The notes: generated from the sequence alone by a model not told the origin. 64,000 nt of DNA from Calendula officinalis (GCA_963853835.1 OY970829.1:6244446-6308445); one strand, 5' to 3'; counted from the stretch's first letter, positions 22,441-35,968 are shown. A program made the numbers and translations.

Positions 22441-24224
22441 ATTCCTAATAATACCTCATATTATCTTCACTTTAAAAAAAACTGAAAACCTTTAACACAA
22501 GATATATTTTTATGTAAAAAGGTTGGTCAAGATGCGTGACACATTTTGGCAACTAAAAGGCAAAAATGAAATGATCATTCGGTTTGGGTTTGAAAGCAAA
22601 TTAGTGGTCCTCTTATTTATTAGATATAATCGTTAAAGACAAAAATGAAACAGATTTGGGTAACTATTTTCACGTGAAAGTTTATATCACTTTGCGATTC
22701 TTGTGTCGAATTTTCACTTTTCACTTTTTTGGTTTATTCAAACAGTTACAAACCTTGTGTGCATACCACGTAACCGGATATATATTCATATAATTTTTAA
22801 TTACTTTAAATAATAGTTAATTATAAGTCGTTTATTAACATTTCAGAATATAAAACCACACATAATAATAATTTAATATCGCTTATGTGTTTTCTCCCTC
22901 ACACAACACATGGGAAATTATATGAGTAAGTTACTAGTCTCATAGTCTAGCGATTTCAAGTTGGCCAACCAATCCTAGGTTGTGGTTTAAATTCTAATAC
23001 AAATAAGTATATGTAAATATAATGGTAAACACAAATATCATTTCTCATATATATGTCATTTAACAAGAACTCGTCATTTTCATCATGTTAATTATCAATG
23101 GCGGGACAAGAGAAATATTTGAGGGTGGCTAAAATTTAGAGTTGTGTATCAAATGCTCGACTGGAAACGGGCCGTAGCAATAAAGTTTTTAAAGATGAAC
23201 AAATTTTTGGGATGAAAGTCAGATACTCGAGTGATTTTTTAAGTTAAATCATAAATCAAATCAAACATATAATTAGTTTGAAGAAAATATAATGATAAAC
23301 CAAACCAATCAATAATTAAGTTTGCGTTGTTAGTTATCTCTAGAATAAAAATCTAAAATTTAAGAATGCGAAAAATATAATACAAACTATTAAAGTTATA
23401 TTTCGTATATAAAGTTTGTATTCTTAATTCATATTATTCAGTTTTGTTATTCATTTTCACATAATTTTTGTAATGCATTTATATATTGATTATGTGAACT
23501 AATATATCACTAGTTATAATACATGTATAATCAAATGAATGGTAAATATAACATTTTCACATCGAGAAAAGTAGGTTAAAAATGAATCAAGAAAATATTT
23601 AATGGGAAATATAGAGGAAAATATAATAAATGATGGATCTTGTACATTATGGAAAAATGATAAATGAAAAAAAGAAATATAAAACAGTAAACAAGGAAAA
23701 AGAGAAAAATTATTTGTTAAAATATGCATATGGAAGGTACTTCAACTCAAGGTTAATATACCACACATTAACTAGTAAACTAAGATAAATGTATTAACTA
23801 TCACTCATATACTAATATCTTTAGGTGGATAAAGCGAAAAAAATAATAATTATTAACACATAAAAGTTTATTCGGAAAAAATTTAAGGTGGATAGATGCT
23901 TATCATGTCCACCCATTGATACCCCGCGGGTGAAGTTAATTTTCCACATCAAAATGTAAACCAATTCGAACTAGTCAACTTGAAATTATTTAAAAAAAAA
24001 ATGAATTCATGTTGATATCCATTTCAACTTTACTAAACTTCGATTTCTTAATTATCTCAAGAATATCTAGTATACATTTATATAATTAGCAACGTAAAAC
24101 TTATTAACTAACAAAATAAAACTTATAATTTCATGAAAATGACGATTTTGGATTAATAAACCTAGGAGTTATTTTGCTTTCCTCAAATTTCAGTTCACCA
24201 TTTGCGTTTTGAAAAAAGACATTC

Positions 24225-24292
24225 TCAGGCCTTGAACCTGCAACCGTGATGTTGCTAGCAATAGACTCTAACCAACTAAGCAACTAGGACAT
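24225..24292 (-). repeat. tRNA-derived (SINE-like) relic
   Basis: On the minus strand TTAGTTGGTTAGAG (A-box-like) is followed about 30 bp later by GGTTCAAGGCC (B-box-like). The acceptor stem does not pair and no A-tail or duplication is evident, so it is a relic and not a functional tRNA gene. Confidence 0.4.
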
Positions 24293-24370
24293 ATATTGAT
24301 TACTTGATTGTAATTATTTATATATTTTATTATGCTTATTAATTTATAAACTCATATTATTATATTTACC

Positions 24371-24575
24371 TCCACCGACCACCATCATGACTAGTCACCA
24401 TCGTCGCCGCCCACCACCACCCACCATCATTACCATTGCTACTAACCACCGTCGTTGCCTCCCACCATCACTATGCATCATCATCACTACTTTCGCCACC
24501 CATCATCACTACCACCACTCACCACCATCACTACTGCCACCAGCCCACCACCACCACCACCACCGTCCATCGTAT
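24371..24575. repeat. CCACCATCA-type microsatellite
   Basis: About 200 bp of imperfect CCACCATCA/CACCACCAC repeats. The His/Pro/Thr-rich frame through it (24387-24590) is explained by the repeat alone. Confidence 0.8.
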
Positions 24576-25436
24576 GATATAATTGGTTAATGTATAAGTA
24601 TTGAAGTATAACCATCTTTAATGGTTAGTGATTTTTAGGGAGGATGGTTTTATGGTTGATGTACACTAATTTTAAGTATGTAATTTTTTCTTAACCATAT
24701 TCCTAAGGATAATTGTTATCATTTTCCAGTTATTAATTTATCAGAAATTAAGGAAAATCATTTGGCATAAGTTATAAAGCAACTATATATATAATAATAT
24801 AAACATAATAAACTCTTAATTTTAACACAAATATTAAGACAATTATCTCTAAAACTGTTGGACTTTAACTTAAAAGCCAACGAAATGAAAAGAATTGGTA
24901 ATAACGAATATAAATATAAAACTATGTTAAAAGAAAACTTGATACTTATAATTATGATTTTACATAACTTAATCAATCATTGAAAAGTTTTAAGAGCAAT
25001 ATTCCATCGGATTAGTTAGAATCTGATGTTCATTCCTTGCTTTCACTAATGGAAATGATTGGAAATCATTTGATATATAAACCAATAATATCTACATTCT
25101 ATTGGCAACAAAAGAAAGTGATTCCAAGTCGTTTCTTACATAAATTATGAAAAATAGCAAAATACTTGAATAAATTCTGATGGTTATTATTTACTTTTGT
25201 CTGATTTGGTCTTAAATCTGTCCCTTTTTAATCTTAAAAATATGTTTTTAGTTATTTTTGTTTAATTTTTATGACAAAAAGAGAACAAAAATAACCCAAA
25301 AATATACTTTAAAGAAAAAAAATTGAACAAAACATTTTTAACGACCAAACCATTACAAAAATAAACACATTAACACATATAAACATTGTTTATATGAGTT
25401 AAACTATTTTATTGATTAGTCGTCAGCCCCCCTTAA

Positions 25437-26043
25437 TTAGGTTTTTGTGTTCTGCAACATTTTTGTTATCGGTGGTGAAGAAGTTTCTAGAATCGAGCAA
25501 GAAACCAGTTGCGCCCACTGTTTCAATTTCGTCTTCACTTTCTTCGGATCATCAGCTATATACATTCAAATCACAACACCATTTAATTAAACGAGATTCA
25601 AACTAATTAATCGTGAAAATTCGGATTCAGAAAACTGAATTTTGCTTACTTGGATCAATAATCGCAGTGTTATAACTTGATGAGCTTGAAGAAGATGAAG
25701 AATTTGAGCTCAACGACGATGACCTTGACAGAAGTCTGCTATTGTACTGCCGTTTAACAGCGGCGTATAATTCCAGCGCCGGAAAAGCTTGCGCAAGTTT
25801 CGGATCCAAATCGGTAGACGGATCAAAACCGAAACCTAGATCGAAGCACGCTTTAAGCTCTTTTACATCGTCATCGGTGACGTCATGAGCGACGGTAGCG
25901 TCGTCGATGCTTTTGCTCCGGTGGTGACGGTAACGGCGTTGCTGTTTGATTTTAAGTTTTTGCCATTCGATGTCGCGGTTGATGTCCGGCGACCACGACT
26001 GTTGTTTGAATAGAAGGCGAGGTGCTTGTTTGGAGTCTGCCAT
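25437..26043 (-). CDS. DUF1685 family protein, 2 exons, 170 aa
   Basis: Plant-specific family of unknown biochemical role. Exons 25650-26043 and 25437-25555 (513 nt, in frame; GTAAGC donor, TATAG acceptor). Seen: family core TDDDVKELKACFDLGFGF (residues about 56-73), then FPALELYAAVKRQY (88-101), a long serine run (about 106-124), and the C-terminal box DDPKKVKTKLKQWAQLVSC (about 133-151), each matching the family order. ATG 26043 begins MADSKQAPRL; an upstream in-frame Met at 26172 reads through leader-like sequence and is less likely. A TTTAAATA stretch at about 26135 on the sense strand may be the TATA box. No membrane segment or signal. The identity is secure at family level, while the function is unknown. 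Confidence 0.9.
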
Positions 26044-26445
26044 TAAATAGAGCTCCGTCGTCGTCGTCGGCGGAATATCGTCGGATAATTTTTGGAGAGG
26101 TTTTACGATTGAGCAAAAGGAAGCCAATGAGAGGGAGTATTTAAAAGTGTGTGTGACGTGGCACAAATGCATAATTTTTTTAATTGGGTGACATATGGAT
26201 TTTATATGGGCCTAAGTTTGTATTGGGCCTCACTTATCCACTTAGACCACACGTGGACTTTAAATAATTAAATCATTGAATTTAGTCTAATATAACCGAC
26301 TAACCGAGTAACTGCCTAACCGATTGAACCATTTAATGTTATATTTTGATGGTTATAATTAAAAAAATAAAATCAAGTTAAGTTATGAGCATTCATTTTC
26401 ATTCATGATGATTGACTAAACACTAATAAATCATACACGTATGAA
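26044..26445. other. Promoter side of the DUF1685 gene
   Basis: Leader and promoter of the DUF1685 gene, including a possible TATA box near 26135, then AT-rich sequence up to the LINE tail. No ORF of note. Confidence 0.45.
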
Positions 26446-26980
26446 ATGTTTTTTTTTTTTTTAACAGCAAGAAAAAGGAGCAACGACAACGAGTTTCGGC
26501 AAAGCCATTACCCGCGCCGAAGACACACGAGAACCAAATTTATTAAATAAAATTCTAGCAAAAAGCTAGGATACAAGAGCCTCACAATTACAATAATTAC
26601 CACCACATTACTAGATATATATACAGTTAAGCACACCAAATTAAAACCTCGCCAAAATACAACTTCCGTCTTCCTCAACTTATCAAGATCATAACTCCAT
26701 CGGATTTGAGATCCAGGGACCCCACTCATTACATCCCCATTTCATCTTCGATCTGTTTTTTATCCAAAAGAAAGCTTGACCTTGAGCAATCAAAAATGTT
26801 GATTGAATACATCCATATTTTTTTGAGAAGATTGCATCGTTTCTCAATTTCCATGTACTGATGTACATAGAGGTATAATGTTGATTGTTATAAGAAAGGT
26901 AACCATGTATACTTATTTGTGATTGATATTTAGTATCATAATTCACTATCAGATCACACATACGCACACTAAACATACTA
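26446..26980 (-). mobile_element. 5'-truncated LINE 3' end
   Basis: On the minus strand a frame ends with WKLRNDAIF..., AFFWIKNRSKMKW and EWGPWI (ORF 26689-26976). These resemble the extreme C-terminus of plant LINE reverse-transcriptase ORFs. A short 3' UTR follows, then a run of A (a T-run at about 26449-26463 on the plus strand). The 5' truncation lies near 26880-26980. Target duplication not resolved. Confidence 0.6.
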
Positions 26981-29315
26981 AGTAAGGTTAGCTGATTATA
27001 TTAGATGTTCTAAATGACTAATTATCAAGGTCCTTAAATATATAAGGTGTAGTATGGCGGCACTATTAAACCTTAAAGTTTACAAATCATGACGCGTCAT
27101 TACATTTTTAAGGCGTGATTTAATGCGTCAATTTTTTTTTAATATAATTTATATACATATATAATCCATATATACAATTCACACCTAGATCTTTCATATC
27201 ACTCAACATTTCACACCTTTACTTAAAAATCGCTCAAAATCATGGCTTGATCTTTTGAAGACAATAAGAATAGCAACATCCAACATCACCCGATAATACC
27301 ATGTAGAACGAAGACTTGTGGTTGAAGACAATAAGAAGAGTTCATGCGCTTTTAAATCCTTCCATGATTATTTAACATTCGAAAAACCAACTAATGTATA
27401 AAGACAATAACAAGACACCACTAAGTTGTTTTTTTATATAATTTTAAGAAATGATCTTTATGTAATACGAAGTATGTCATTAAAATTTTTGTCCTTAATT
27501 AACACCATATTGATCTTATGCGAATATATACATGTATGCATAAAACAAACGATTTTGTTGTAGATTTCGATTTTTTTAATATGTTATATCATTATTTCAT
27601 TTTAATACTATATTGACATAAGATGTCCAAAAAAATATAATGTTAACTCTAAAGTATATTTCTTTGTAATTTGCAGTAAATAAATGAGGTTTTCTTTTCA
27701 AGTTATTCTGAAAGTAATGAGTTTTTGGCTTAGATATACATAATGTGACCACATCTCCTTATCTATTTCCAAACCTATTCTCCTATCACTAACAAGATTT
27801 ATCTCTAGTGAAGTTCAAACTTGAGATCTTTTGTGAGAATATCTATATGATCTACTACTATATACTAGGTTACTTGTAACTTGAGTAAAATTAAAATATC
27901 AAAAATTCAACATTTAAATGTTACCAAAAGTTTATTAAGTAGATCGTTAGGATTTTTCAATTCATAGACAATCTTTAATCCATTTATTTTTACTTATCGT
28001 TTATTTTCATTTTTAATAAACATTATGTAAACCTATGAAAAAAAACATGTAGTGTTTATTTTCATTTTTTATTATTTTAAACCTTTTTAATTGTTTCTCT
28101 AGTGTTAAAACTTAAAACACTGGCAAAACAGAGTACTGATGGACAAGACTTCAGATGAGGTGAGCTTAACTACTGGCAATAAGTGTTTTACATGTTTATA
28201 CAATGTACATGAGTAGTTATATATTGTGGTAGATGTATCAAAAAATGTGGTATGTATACATTCGTGGATAGGCCACGTGAATAAATTAAATAGGTACAAA
28301 GTAGCCAAATTTTAAACACGATTACACTGACTTTCAGAGTTTCAGTCTACAAATTTAATATCATAATTTCTTTTAATCATAATACCTTTGAAAATTCTGA
28401 AGTGGTATTAAAATCGGTTTGGGTATTAAATATAGTTTCCTTCCAATCATCTTTTTTTTTCTTTTTATTATAATATAAATAATTATATTATAATTACGTA
28501 CATTAAATAAAGTGGCTATCTTTTAAAATTCAAAAAGTGAATTAATTTTTACACCACACGTTTTGATTCCCCCTATAACAATGTACATATTTTCCTACAA
28601 ACTGTACAAACATGTAAAACAATCACGGTGGTACATAAGTCAAAAGATGTTGTGAATATCACCCCTATTCAAAAAGGAAGAAAAAAAAGACAAAAAGGAA
28701 GAGTTGGGCCAACCCGTTTTGATGTTGAACCCACAGTGTGCTGTTTATAAAAGAACCTGTTTCGATCCATACACGGATTGACCCAAAATCGTGTTGCCCT
28801 GTTGCCTAACCTAACCTAACTCCCATTTATTTTGCAGCAACAAAAAAGACACCCATTTATTTTGCAGCAACAAAAAAGACAGGGTGAATTTATAGAGGTG
28901 AAACAGATGCAGCCACATAGAGCTCATATATTAGAAGGGGTCCAATTTTTTTATATACATTCTATATGTAATCTTAAAGCTTTAATCCAATTTAATAAGT
29001 TAATATGAAAAAAATTAGAAAGTAAATTTTGTTTATATATCTTGTATTTAGGGGCCCATTTTCTTACCGGGCCTTCAGAATCTCGAAGACGTCCATAAAA
29101 ATAGGAAATAAAGGAAACAACACATGTAGAATTTTACACATTTGAGTGAGGTAATAATTTAGATAGAATATTGCTAAAGGTGGTTATTAGAAGGTAGATA
29201 GTAATATCGCTACCTCATAGTAGAGATAATGTTTTTAAGAAAATCTTAGCAAGTGTGAGTAGTGAAAAAATAATAAAGTAAAAACATGTAAAATATGTAT
29301 GACATGAAAAACATA
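26981..29315. other. Gene-poor AT-rich stretch
   Basis: No gene found. 28823-28883 holds two perfect tandem copies of a 30-bp unit (CCCATTTATTTTGCAGCAAC followed by AAAAAAGACA). The rest is AT-rich without recognisable structure. Confidence 0.45.
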
Positions 29316-32210
29316 TCTTCTCCTATATATGAGCCTACATTTGATTTTTGCATGACAATTCATCAGTTTGAAGCTCTACCATTGGTCCAATATACCACGT
29401 GGAATTATACCATTGGTCAACCAATTACTCAGCCAATTGATTTTTTCCAATTTTTTAAAAAAAATCATTAATTTGATTTTTTCCGGATTTGATTTTGTTT
29501 TAAAACCCAGCCCTTTTTGGCAAATTACTCGGGGATCTTTTCCCCATTTTCCGAATTTGCAAACAAAATAATTAATTTAATAACATTCCAAACAAAACAT
29601 TCCAAAAAAACGTAATTCACATTAAAATTCGGAGATTTCAATTCAAAACAATCAAATATTCAAACTTTCCCAAATTATCGTTAATCCAGCTCCGAAATCA
29701 CAGCCAATTTCTTTAAAAAAATCATTATATTCCATATATAGATATCAAAACCATGTCTCTCCCTAATTTTGGTTAACATTAAATTATAATCATTAATATA
29801 AATCCCGAATATAGATTTAGCAAAAATACCTTCGTTTATCCCAGCTCAAAAAGTCCGATTTTAGCTCCTTACCAATACGTAAAACGGTTCAGAAAGTCTC
29901 CCAAGAATTATTTTTCACGATTTTATCTCCCAAATCTCCAATATTTCGGTTATTGGAGATGTTGTTTTCGGAGGCTATAGAGTATATTACACCTCACGTG
30001 TAATATCACCATACAACTTTCTGCTTCATCACTCTCTGATTGTAAGGCTCCAATCTGCAAAATTAAACAAACATCGGTTAGTTATCATTTTTTTACATGA
30101 AAACAAGGGATAATTTAACATGAATACATGATCAACAAATACTCTTATTTTAAAAAATAATATGGGTAAATTATGCATTCATCGTTTGTTTTGTTGTGGT
30201 TTATCATAATTCTACCAAAACAATTTTGAAAATATGATTTTTTTAGACTACATAACATAAATCAATTACATTTCATTTTGATTTTATGCCGTTCTTAAAC
30301 ATATACAAAATATATTTTTAAAATGTTACTATGACAATTTGAATAATGGCAGCAATATGATATTTTAATTTTCAATTACTATGCGAGTTTTAGGTGCAAC
30401 ATATTTGAATTTTAAAATTTTTAAAACTAATTAAATTATGTAATATATATTGTGTATAATCTCCGAAATTTGTTTCTGGGACCATATAAATCTGCTATTT
30501 AGGTGCAACATATTTGAATTTTTCAAAAAGCGAGCATTATCTTTAATAGAGGATTTATAGTGATGAGAGATGCTTCAGTATTGCATAAACATTTGGTATG
30601 CATTTGTATTCTGCTGCTACATGATAGCCAATGCAAATTATCAACAAATTCAATTTGTTATATATTTATGTTGCATAAATAGGTGTAGGCTTCATCCGCC
30701 CGTTTTATATTCCAATTATTGTTTATTAGAATTTGTTGATAGTTATTAACAAATTCAATTTAATTCGAATTTTGAAGTTTTTTTTATAAGATGTTTGATT
30801 TTTTTTGTTAAAATTCAAACGTACATTTCAATAAGCAGTAAAAAAGAAATTAGCCTTTTTAATAAGTAGTATAAAAGTTCATTGTTAGATTTTTGTTAGG
30901 GTTACTGTTGTATTCCAATCATTGTTTATTATAATTAATAGAAAATGGGATTATAAAAGTCTTGATTTGGACCAGAATGGTGACTTTCAATAAGCAAATT
31001 AACCGTTCATTAAATTCCCAATTGAAGAATTTTAGGTTAAAACAGTCACCAGATTAAAAAACACATTTCAATAAATAAAATTGATTTCACCTTGATAAAG
31101 GAATCGATTAACGGCTTCGTTAGGGTCCAGAATTGATTTCTTTCGGCGTGGAATAGATCTCAGTTTCGAGAACTCCGTTTACAATCTCCTTCAAGCTTTG
31201 TAGTTGTACCATCGTTTACAATCTCCTTCAAGCTTTGTACCATATTCCAAGACACCGGTCGTATTCCTCCGCCATTACTCCCTTCGCCGACGCCTCTGCA
31301 ACCCATACTTTTAATCAGATATAACACCGTCGTCCGCCGACGTCGTCACCACCGGAGTTTGAAGTTGCTTAAAGATTTTAGACCTAATTCGAAGTTTATT
31401 AAATTTCCCATACGCCATAAAACCATTATTTGTATGCTTCATCCTTGATTGATACATCGTTCTGAACAATTTCCCCACAAATAAAAACCCATACGAAAGC
31501 CCTAGATTGGAAAGCATTTCTTCGATACAAGATGAAATGTATTTTAATTTACAGTTGACTTCATCTACTTGTGTCTTTTTTCAATTTACACCTTGACTTC
31601 ATGTCTGTTAACTTTTAAAGCCCGTAAAATAATTTTCATTTAATACTGAGAGTGAAATTAATGGGCTGTCTTTTAGCCCAACAATCGAATATAAAACGTA
31701 AAATCTAATAGAAATCCAATGTAAAATATCTATTGGGTTTTGATACATGTAATCAATTTCTGAATTTTAGGAACTACTTCCACATAAATTAATGTATATT
31801 TTTTTTATGTACTTAATGACAGACTGTCATTATAAAAACGCATATTTATTAAAGCCCAATTTTTTTAATTTTGTCAAACACTAAAGTAATTCTTACTTTT
31901 TTTTTTGTTATTTCCCTTTTTATTATTGTTATAATCTTTTTTGTATCAATATGCGTAAATAATTTAGACTCTCTATTAATACACCTTTTTAATTGAGTAA
32001 TGCTTATAACATATCTTACACAAATGTCGTTTATAAAGAAGTCTTATTTCGTCTCTAAATTTCTTATAACATTTATTAATGTATCAAAATTTGTATCAAT
32101 TTATCATTATAATTATGGATTGTTATGTTATTTAAATTATATCAATATTTTTTTATTTTTCTACATATCTCTCGAAGCATGCCCGCTCAATCGGGCGGGC
32201 TTTGAGCTAG
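29316..32210 (+). mobile_element. Non-autonomous Helitron, 2.9 kb
   Basis: The 5' end TCTTCTCCTATATATGAG follows a host A (29315). The 3' end has the hairpin GCCCGCTCAATCGGGCGGGC (32181-32200), six bases, then CTAG (32207-32210) and a host T. These are the Helitron hallmarks: A|TC...hairpin...CTAG|T and no target duplication. Both ends match the Helitron at 44170-47951. The interior has no helicase. A GC-richer block at about 31100-31520 looks like captured gene sequence (CCGCCGACGTCGTC words) with an internal 26-bp duplication (GTTTACAATCTCCTTCAAGC, 31169-31225), but I cannot name its source. Confidence 0.78.
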
Positions 32211-33480
32211 TACGAAGTATATACACCTATAAATCTAAAACATTAGGTAAAACTTGAAATTCGTCAAATAAAGTAATATATTGGTCACATGGACAGGTAC
32301 AACCTCATTTTAGATTGGGATACGATGCCACATGAAATGATCTTCCTAAGACTCAGATGGTGTCTAAGCCACATGCTCAGTCTCACCTTATATTCTTAGT
32401 TATTTGTCTATTGCATTTTTTCATATTAAACTCGTTTCTAATATTACCCCAAACACATTTCGGCTATATAAAAACTGTAACATATGGAACAAAACCGAAA
32501 GGTAATTTATGTTTATAAATTATAACTATATATAAACACTACATATTTCAGTAACGACCACCACCTAGGTATACATATCTTTTAGCATTACATATCTACT
32601 TTTTTTGTTTGTCTAAAATTGTTAAGATCCTCATATATAAACTGAAAATCTAAACATAATCTATAAGTAGAGGTGATGATTATACCTTCAAACTAAACTT
32701 CAAGTATGAAGATGTTGAGATAGTATCTTAACCTTCTTTCTTGACTTAATTATCTCCCCAAATTACCCTCTTCCTGGTTTAATTTCACGCATCTTTAAAA
32801 GTTATAGGCTACTAACTTAGTGGTCATTTAATAGTTGTTGGCTCAATAGTTAGTTAGTTTAGAACTGAGTTATAAATTCTTACAATAACCATGTTGTTTG
32901 ATTATCTTTGATTAACGTAGTACTATTGTGGGTTTTGAAAACTGATTTACGATCAAGCTTGGACCAAGTCATTAAAATGTTTAGTCCACGTAAAATTATT
33001 AATTATTCAAAAGATGAATTTATCTTGAATGGTTTAAAATTAATTATTCAAAAGATGTATTTATCTTGAATGGTACTTATCTTGAATGATATCAAAAGAT
33101 ATGGTTTAAAATTATTAATTATTCAAAGATGATGTGAAATTTAAGGTGACGTGGACTGATTTAATTGGTTATTGATTTATGATGTGGCAAAGATGACATG
33201 GCAAAGATGACGTGTATTAGTTGACATGACACCATTTCTTTTATTATAGATAGAGATTTAATTATTGTCTCATATATGCATATAAGAGTGGTGCTTCAGA
33301 CCCTTTTAAGTGATACCTTTGTTATTTATAAAAGAATTAGATTATATGATATTGTTTTTTACTAATCTTCTTACTTATTTGATCAATATAAATATCCAAA
33401 TCAAATGATAAGATTAAAAAGAGAATGAATAAGATTTTACATTCATTTTATAGGAAAATAAATTAGCTATATTTAGTCAT
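32211..33480. other. Intergenic with Helitron relic and short repeats
   Basis: No gene. 33000-33125 has three imperfect copies of a unit with TTATTAATTATTCAAAAGATG and TATCTTGAATGG. At 33256, reading leftward on the minus strand, TCTCTATCTATAATAAAAG after an A resembles another Helitron 5' end. No matching 3' hairpin was found to the left, so it is probably truncated. Confidence 0.45.
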
Positions 33481-33630
33481 AATCAATACAATTTTCTTTG
33501 TAAAAATACTTGGTATTCTTTTCTTTTTAAATACAAGTATACATGTGTTAAACGTATTAATAATCGCCCTAATTGATATTGATAGACCGAAAATCAGGAT
33601 GTTACAAATCAATTTACAATATCTTACAAA
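33481..33630. repeat. 150-bp direct repeat, left copy
   Basis: About 96% identical (6 differences seen) to 34880-35029. The left copy stops exactly at the Helitron CTAG end (33631), whereas the right copy continues into ordinary sequence. Confidence 0.8.
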
Positions 33631-33813
33631 CTAGGTTATAACCCGTTAAAAATCACGGGTTGTTGTTTATTAGGCGGAACATTAATAATATTTAATACAA
33701 TTTTATTGCTAAAACTTGATAATTACAATGACGTAACAAAACACAAACATAAATTAGAAAAATTATACAAAAACGTATTATAAAGCCAAAGCAAAGTGTT
33801 TAACAAAATAATA

Positions 33814-34076
33814 CTCCCTCCGTCTCACAAAACTTCTCATTTCACTCTAAATTTTTATCTCACAAAAAACTTCTAAATTATCATATTTGATGGGCTCCAC
33901 ACAATAAAAAATTATTATTACTAAATATCATACCACTAATATCCACTAATTATTTTTCTTTCTCCAACTCAATCTTATATTTTAATCAAAAGTCTTATTA
34001 GTGACCCCACCACTAACTATCACCTAAAAACTTATGCAAAAGTCAAATGAGAAGTTTTTTTGTGGGACGGAGGGAG
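33814..34076. mobile_element. Stowaway-like MITE inside the decayed Helitron
   Basis: CTCCCTCCGTCTCAC at the left, inverse CTCCCTCCGTCCCAC at the right, TA flanks; 263 bp. Same family as 20546-20798. Confidence 0.85.
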
Positions 34077-34086
34077 TAAAATTTAA

Positions 34087-34266
34087 GATAAATTTCTAAA
34101 GACCTCATTGAATACAATATTTGTTGTTTTATTTGTGAAAGCGACATCTTTATCTTTTATTATATTTTCAAACCTTTTATGTTCTTTACTCTAGATAACA
34201 CTACATACAACTGTTCGTGCGAAAACACTGGCTCTCTCAAATAAAGTTCGACTTCTGACAACGATT
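34087..34266 (-). pseudogene. Helitron Pif1-like helicase C-terminal remnant
   Basis: The minus strand reads VELYLREPVFSHEQLYVVLS followed by RVKNIKGLKI. After a one-base frame change it continues DKDVAFTNKTTNIVFNEVFR and ends at a stop. This matches the closing segment of plant Helitron helicases (usually ...EPVFSHGQLYVALSRV...). Upstream helicase motifs are not visible. Confidence 0.8.
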
Positions 34267-34879
34267 GGCATTGACTCTTATAATGGTGATATCAAAACAA
34301 AGTGTTAATGGAAATTGTAGATAAAAAATAATGTATAGTTGATGTGGTACACTTGATAATAAAACAAAGACTTCAGATAACATTTTTCATGATAAAATAT
34401 TGTATACTTGATGTGGTAGATATTATTTGAATTTTATCTTCTCCACAATAACATTTATAGATTTTCTTCCAACTTTACTATCGGTAAATTACATATTGTA
34501 ATTTTGAATCTATAAAAAAAATGTATCAAAATAAATATAACATTATTAAATTATAAGGTATAGATAAAAATAAAATTAAAATTTTATCAAAGATTAAAAA
34601 ACTTATCACTCAAATTTTTATAGTGCATTTAATTTCTTGACTGTGAAACTTAATTTAAATTTTAGTTCAATTTTAATTAAAACATAACAACCCTTAATAA
34701 AACTATGATTTAATTAAAACCCAAAAAAGGTCAAACTATTTTGGTAGTTCTTCATATTTATTTTAATATAGTCAAATTTTAAAATCAATAAAAGGTTATA
34801 AAGATTATGCATAATTTTACAGTTTTAGATGCATTATTTACAGTAATAAAGAAGTAAATGATGTAACAATGATGATCAT

Positions 34880-35029
34880 AATCAATATAATTTTCTTTGT
34901 AAAAATACTTGGTATTCTTTTCTTTTTAAATACAAGTATACATGTGTTAAACGTATTAATAATTGCCCTAATTGATATCGATGGACCGAAAATCAGGATA
35001 TTACAAATCATTTTACAATATCTTACAAA
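34880..35029. repeat. 150-bp direct repeat, right copy
   Basis: Partner of 33481-33630. It includes ACTTGGTATTCTTTTCTTTT and ATACAAGTATACATGTGTTA in both copies. Confidence 0.8.
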
Positions 35030-35347
35030 TTTAACAAATAATCATATACGTCTTCTAGTTAACATGTCCTTTTTAAAAAGTATTTCTTATTTATGGAGGT
35101 TTGTAACATGTCAAATAATTCCATACCTTTTTATCTAATAAGATCATATTAAACATTAGTTAAGTTGATTAATGGTGGTTATTCCCATCACTTTAAAAAC
35201 AATCTTGGCCGCATATATATATTAACCAACGGTTGAGATTAGAGGAATCAAATTCATACAAATGTACGAATTTAAAGATGATTGGATTTCAATATCTTCG
35301 TGTTCCCCACTCACCTACTCCTCACTCGCTCTGAATAAAAAAAATAA

Positions 35348-35871
35348 GAGCATCCCCAATGGTTAACCTCACAATGACTTATTACTTTTACCACATCAAC
35401 CAAAAACATATTTATAAAAAGTATCTCCAATGGTTAACCTTTCAAAAAGCTTTTTCTTATTAAATTTACTAGTTTACCTTTATGTATCTCAAATGTTTTA
35501 TAAATACCCCTCAAATATAATTTGACAATTTTTATAGCATTTTATAAAACTTAACATATCACAAAAAAAAAAAAAAAAACTAATCATCATGCTTGTTTTT
35601 TAATAAAAGTATTGTAATATGATAAAATTATCATTTATAGTTATAAATATAGTAAAGGATTCACATATAAATTTATATAGGGGTTGAAATGTAAAATTAG
35701 TAAATAGATGGACTAAATAAATCAAACATTGAAAGTAAGTTAAGAGGTTATAGAAGAATAAGTCATTTGAATAAGCTTTTAAAAAAGCTCTCCACTCGAA
35801 TAGTAAAAAGTCATCTAAAAATTTATTTAAATAGTAATAAGCTTTACAAAAAGCTTCCATCGGAGATGCTC
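35348..35871. mobile_element. Tourist/Harbinger-like MITE (GAGCATC ends)
   Basis: Left GAGCATCCCCAATGG and inverse right GAGCATCTCCGATGG. Flanks are TAA and TAT. A second internal 'ATCTCCAATGGTTAACCTTT' near 35424 suggests an internal duplication. Confidence 0.65.
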
Positions 35872-35968
35872 TATAAAAATGTGTTTATTCTTTGTCAGAA
35901 AGCGAAATCTGACGGTCAGAATTCACACACACTTCACTCTTTGATTGGTACAGAAATCACATCGGGCA

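Larger units (their letters stand above)
20799..25436. other. Gene-poor AT-rich stretch
   Basis: No gene recognised in 4.6 kb. Apart from the repeats listed separately (22080-22440, 24225-24292, 24371-24575) it is AT-rich with only short meaningless ORFs. Confidence 0.5.
33631..34879 (-). mobile_element. Decayed Helitron with helicase C-terminus
   Basis: On the minus strand the element ends with hairpin arms CCCGTGATTTTTAACGGG, seven bases, CTAG (33631-33634), then a host T. It contains a MITE (33814-34076) and a helicase remnant (34087-34266), as expected near the 3' end of an autonomous-type Helitron. Its 5' end was not identified and lies at or before the right direct repeat (34880). Confidence 0.65.

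Noticed and set aside
24387..24590. His/Pro-rich ORF
   Set aside because: Explained by a CCACCATCA microsatellite.
27836..27880. Helitron 5' end (TCTACTACTATATACTAG)
   Set aside because: No hairpin/CTAG partner in proper orientation and no second copy in the window.
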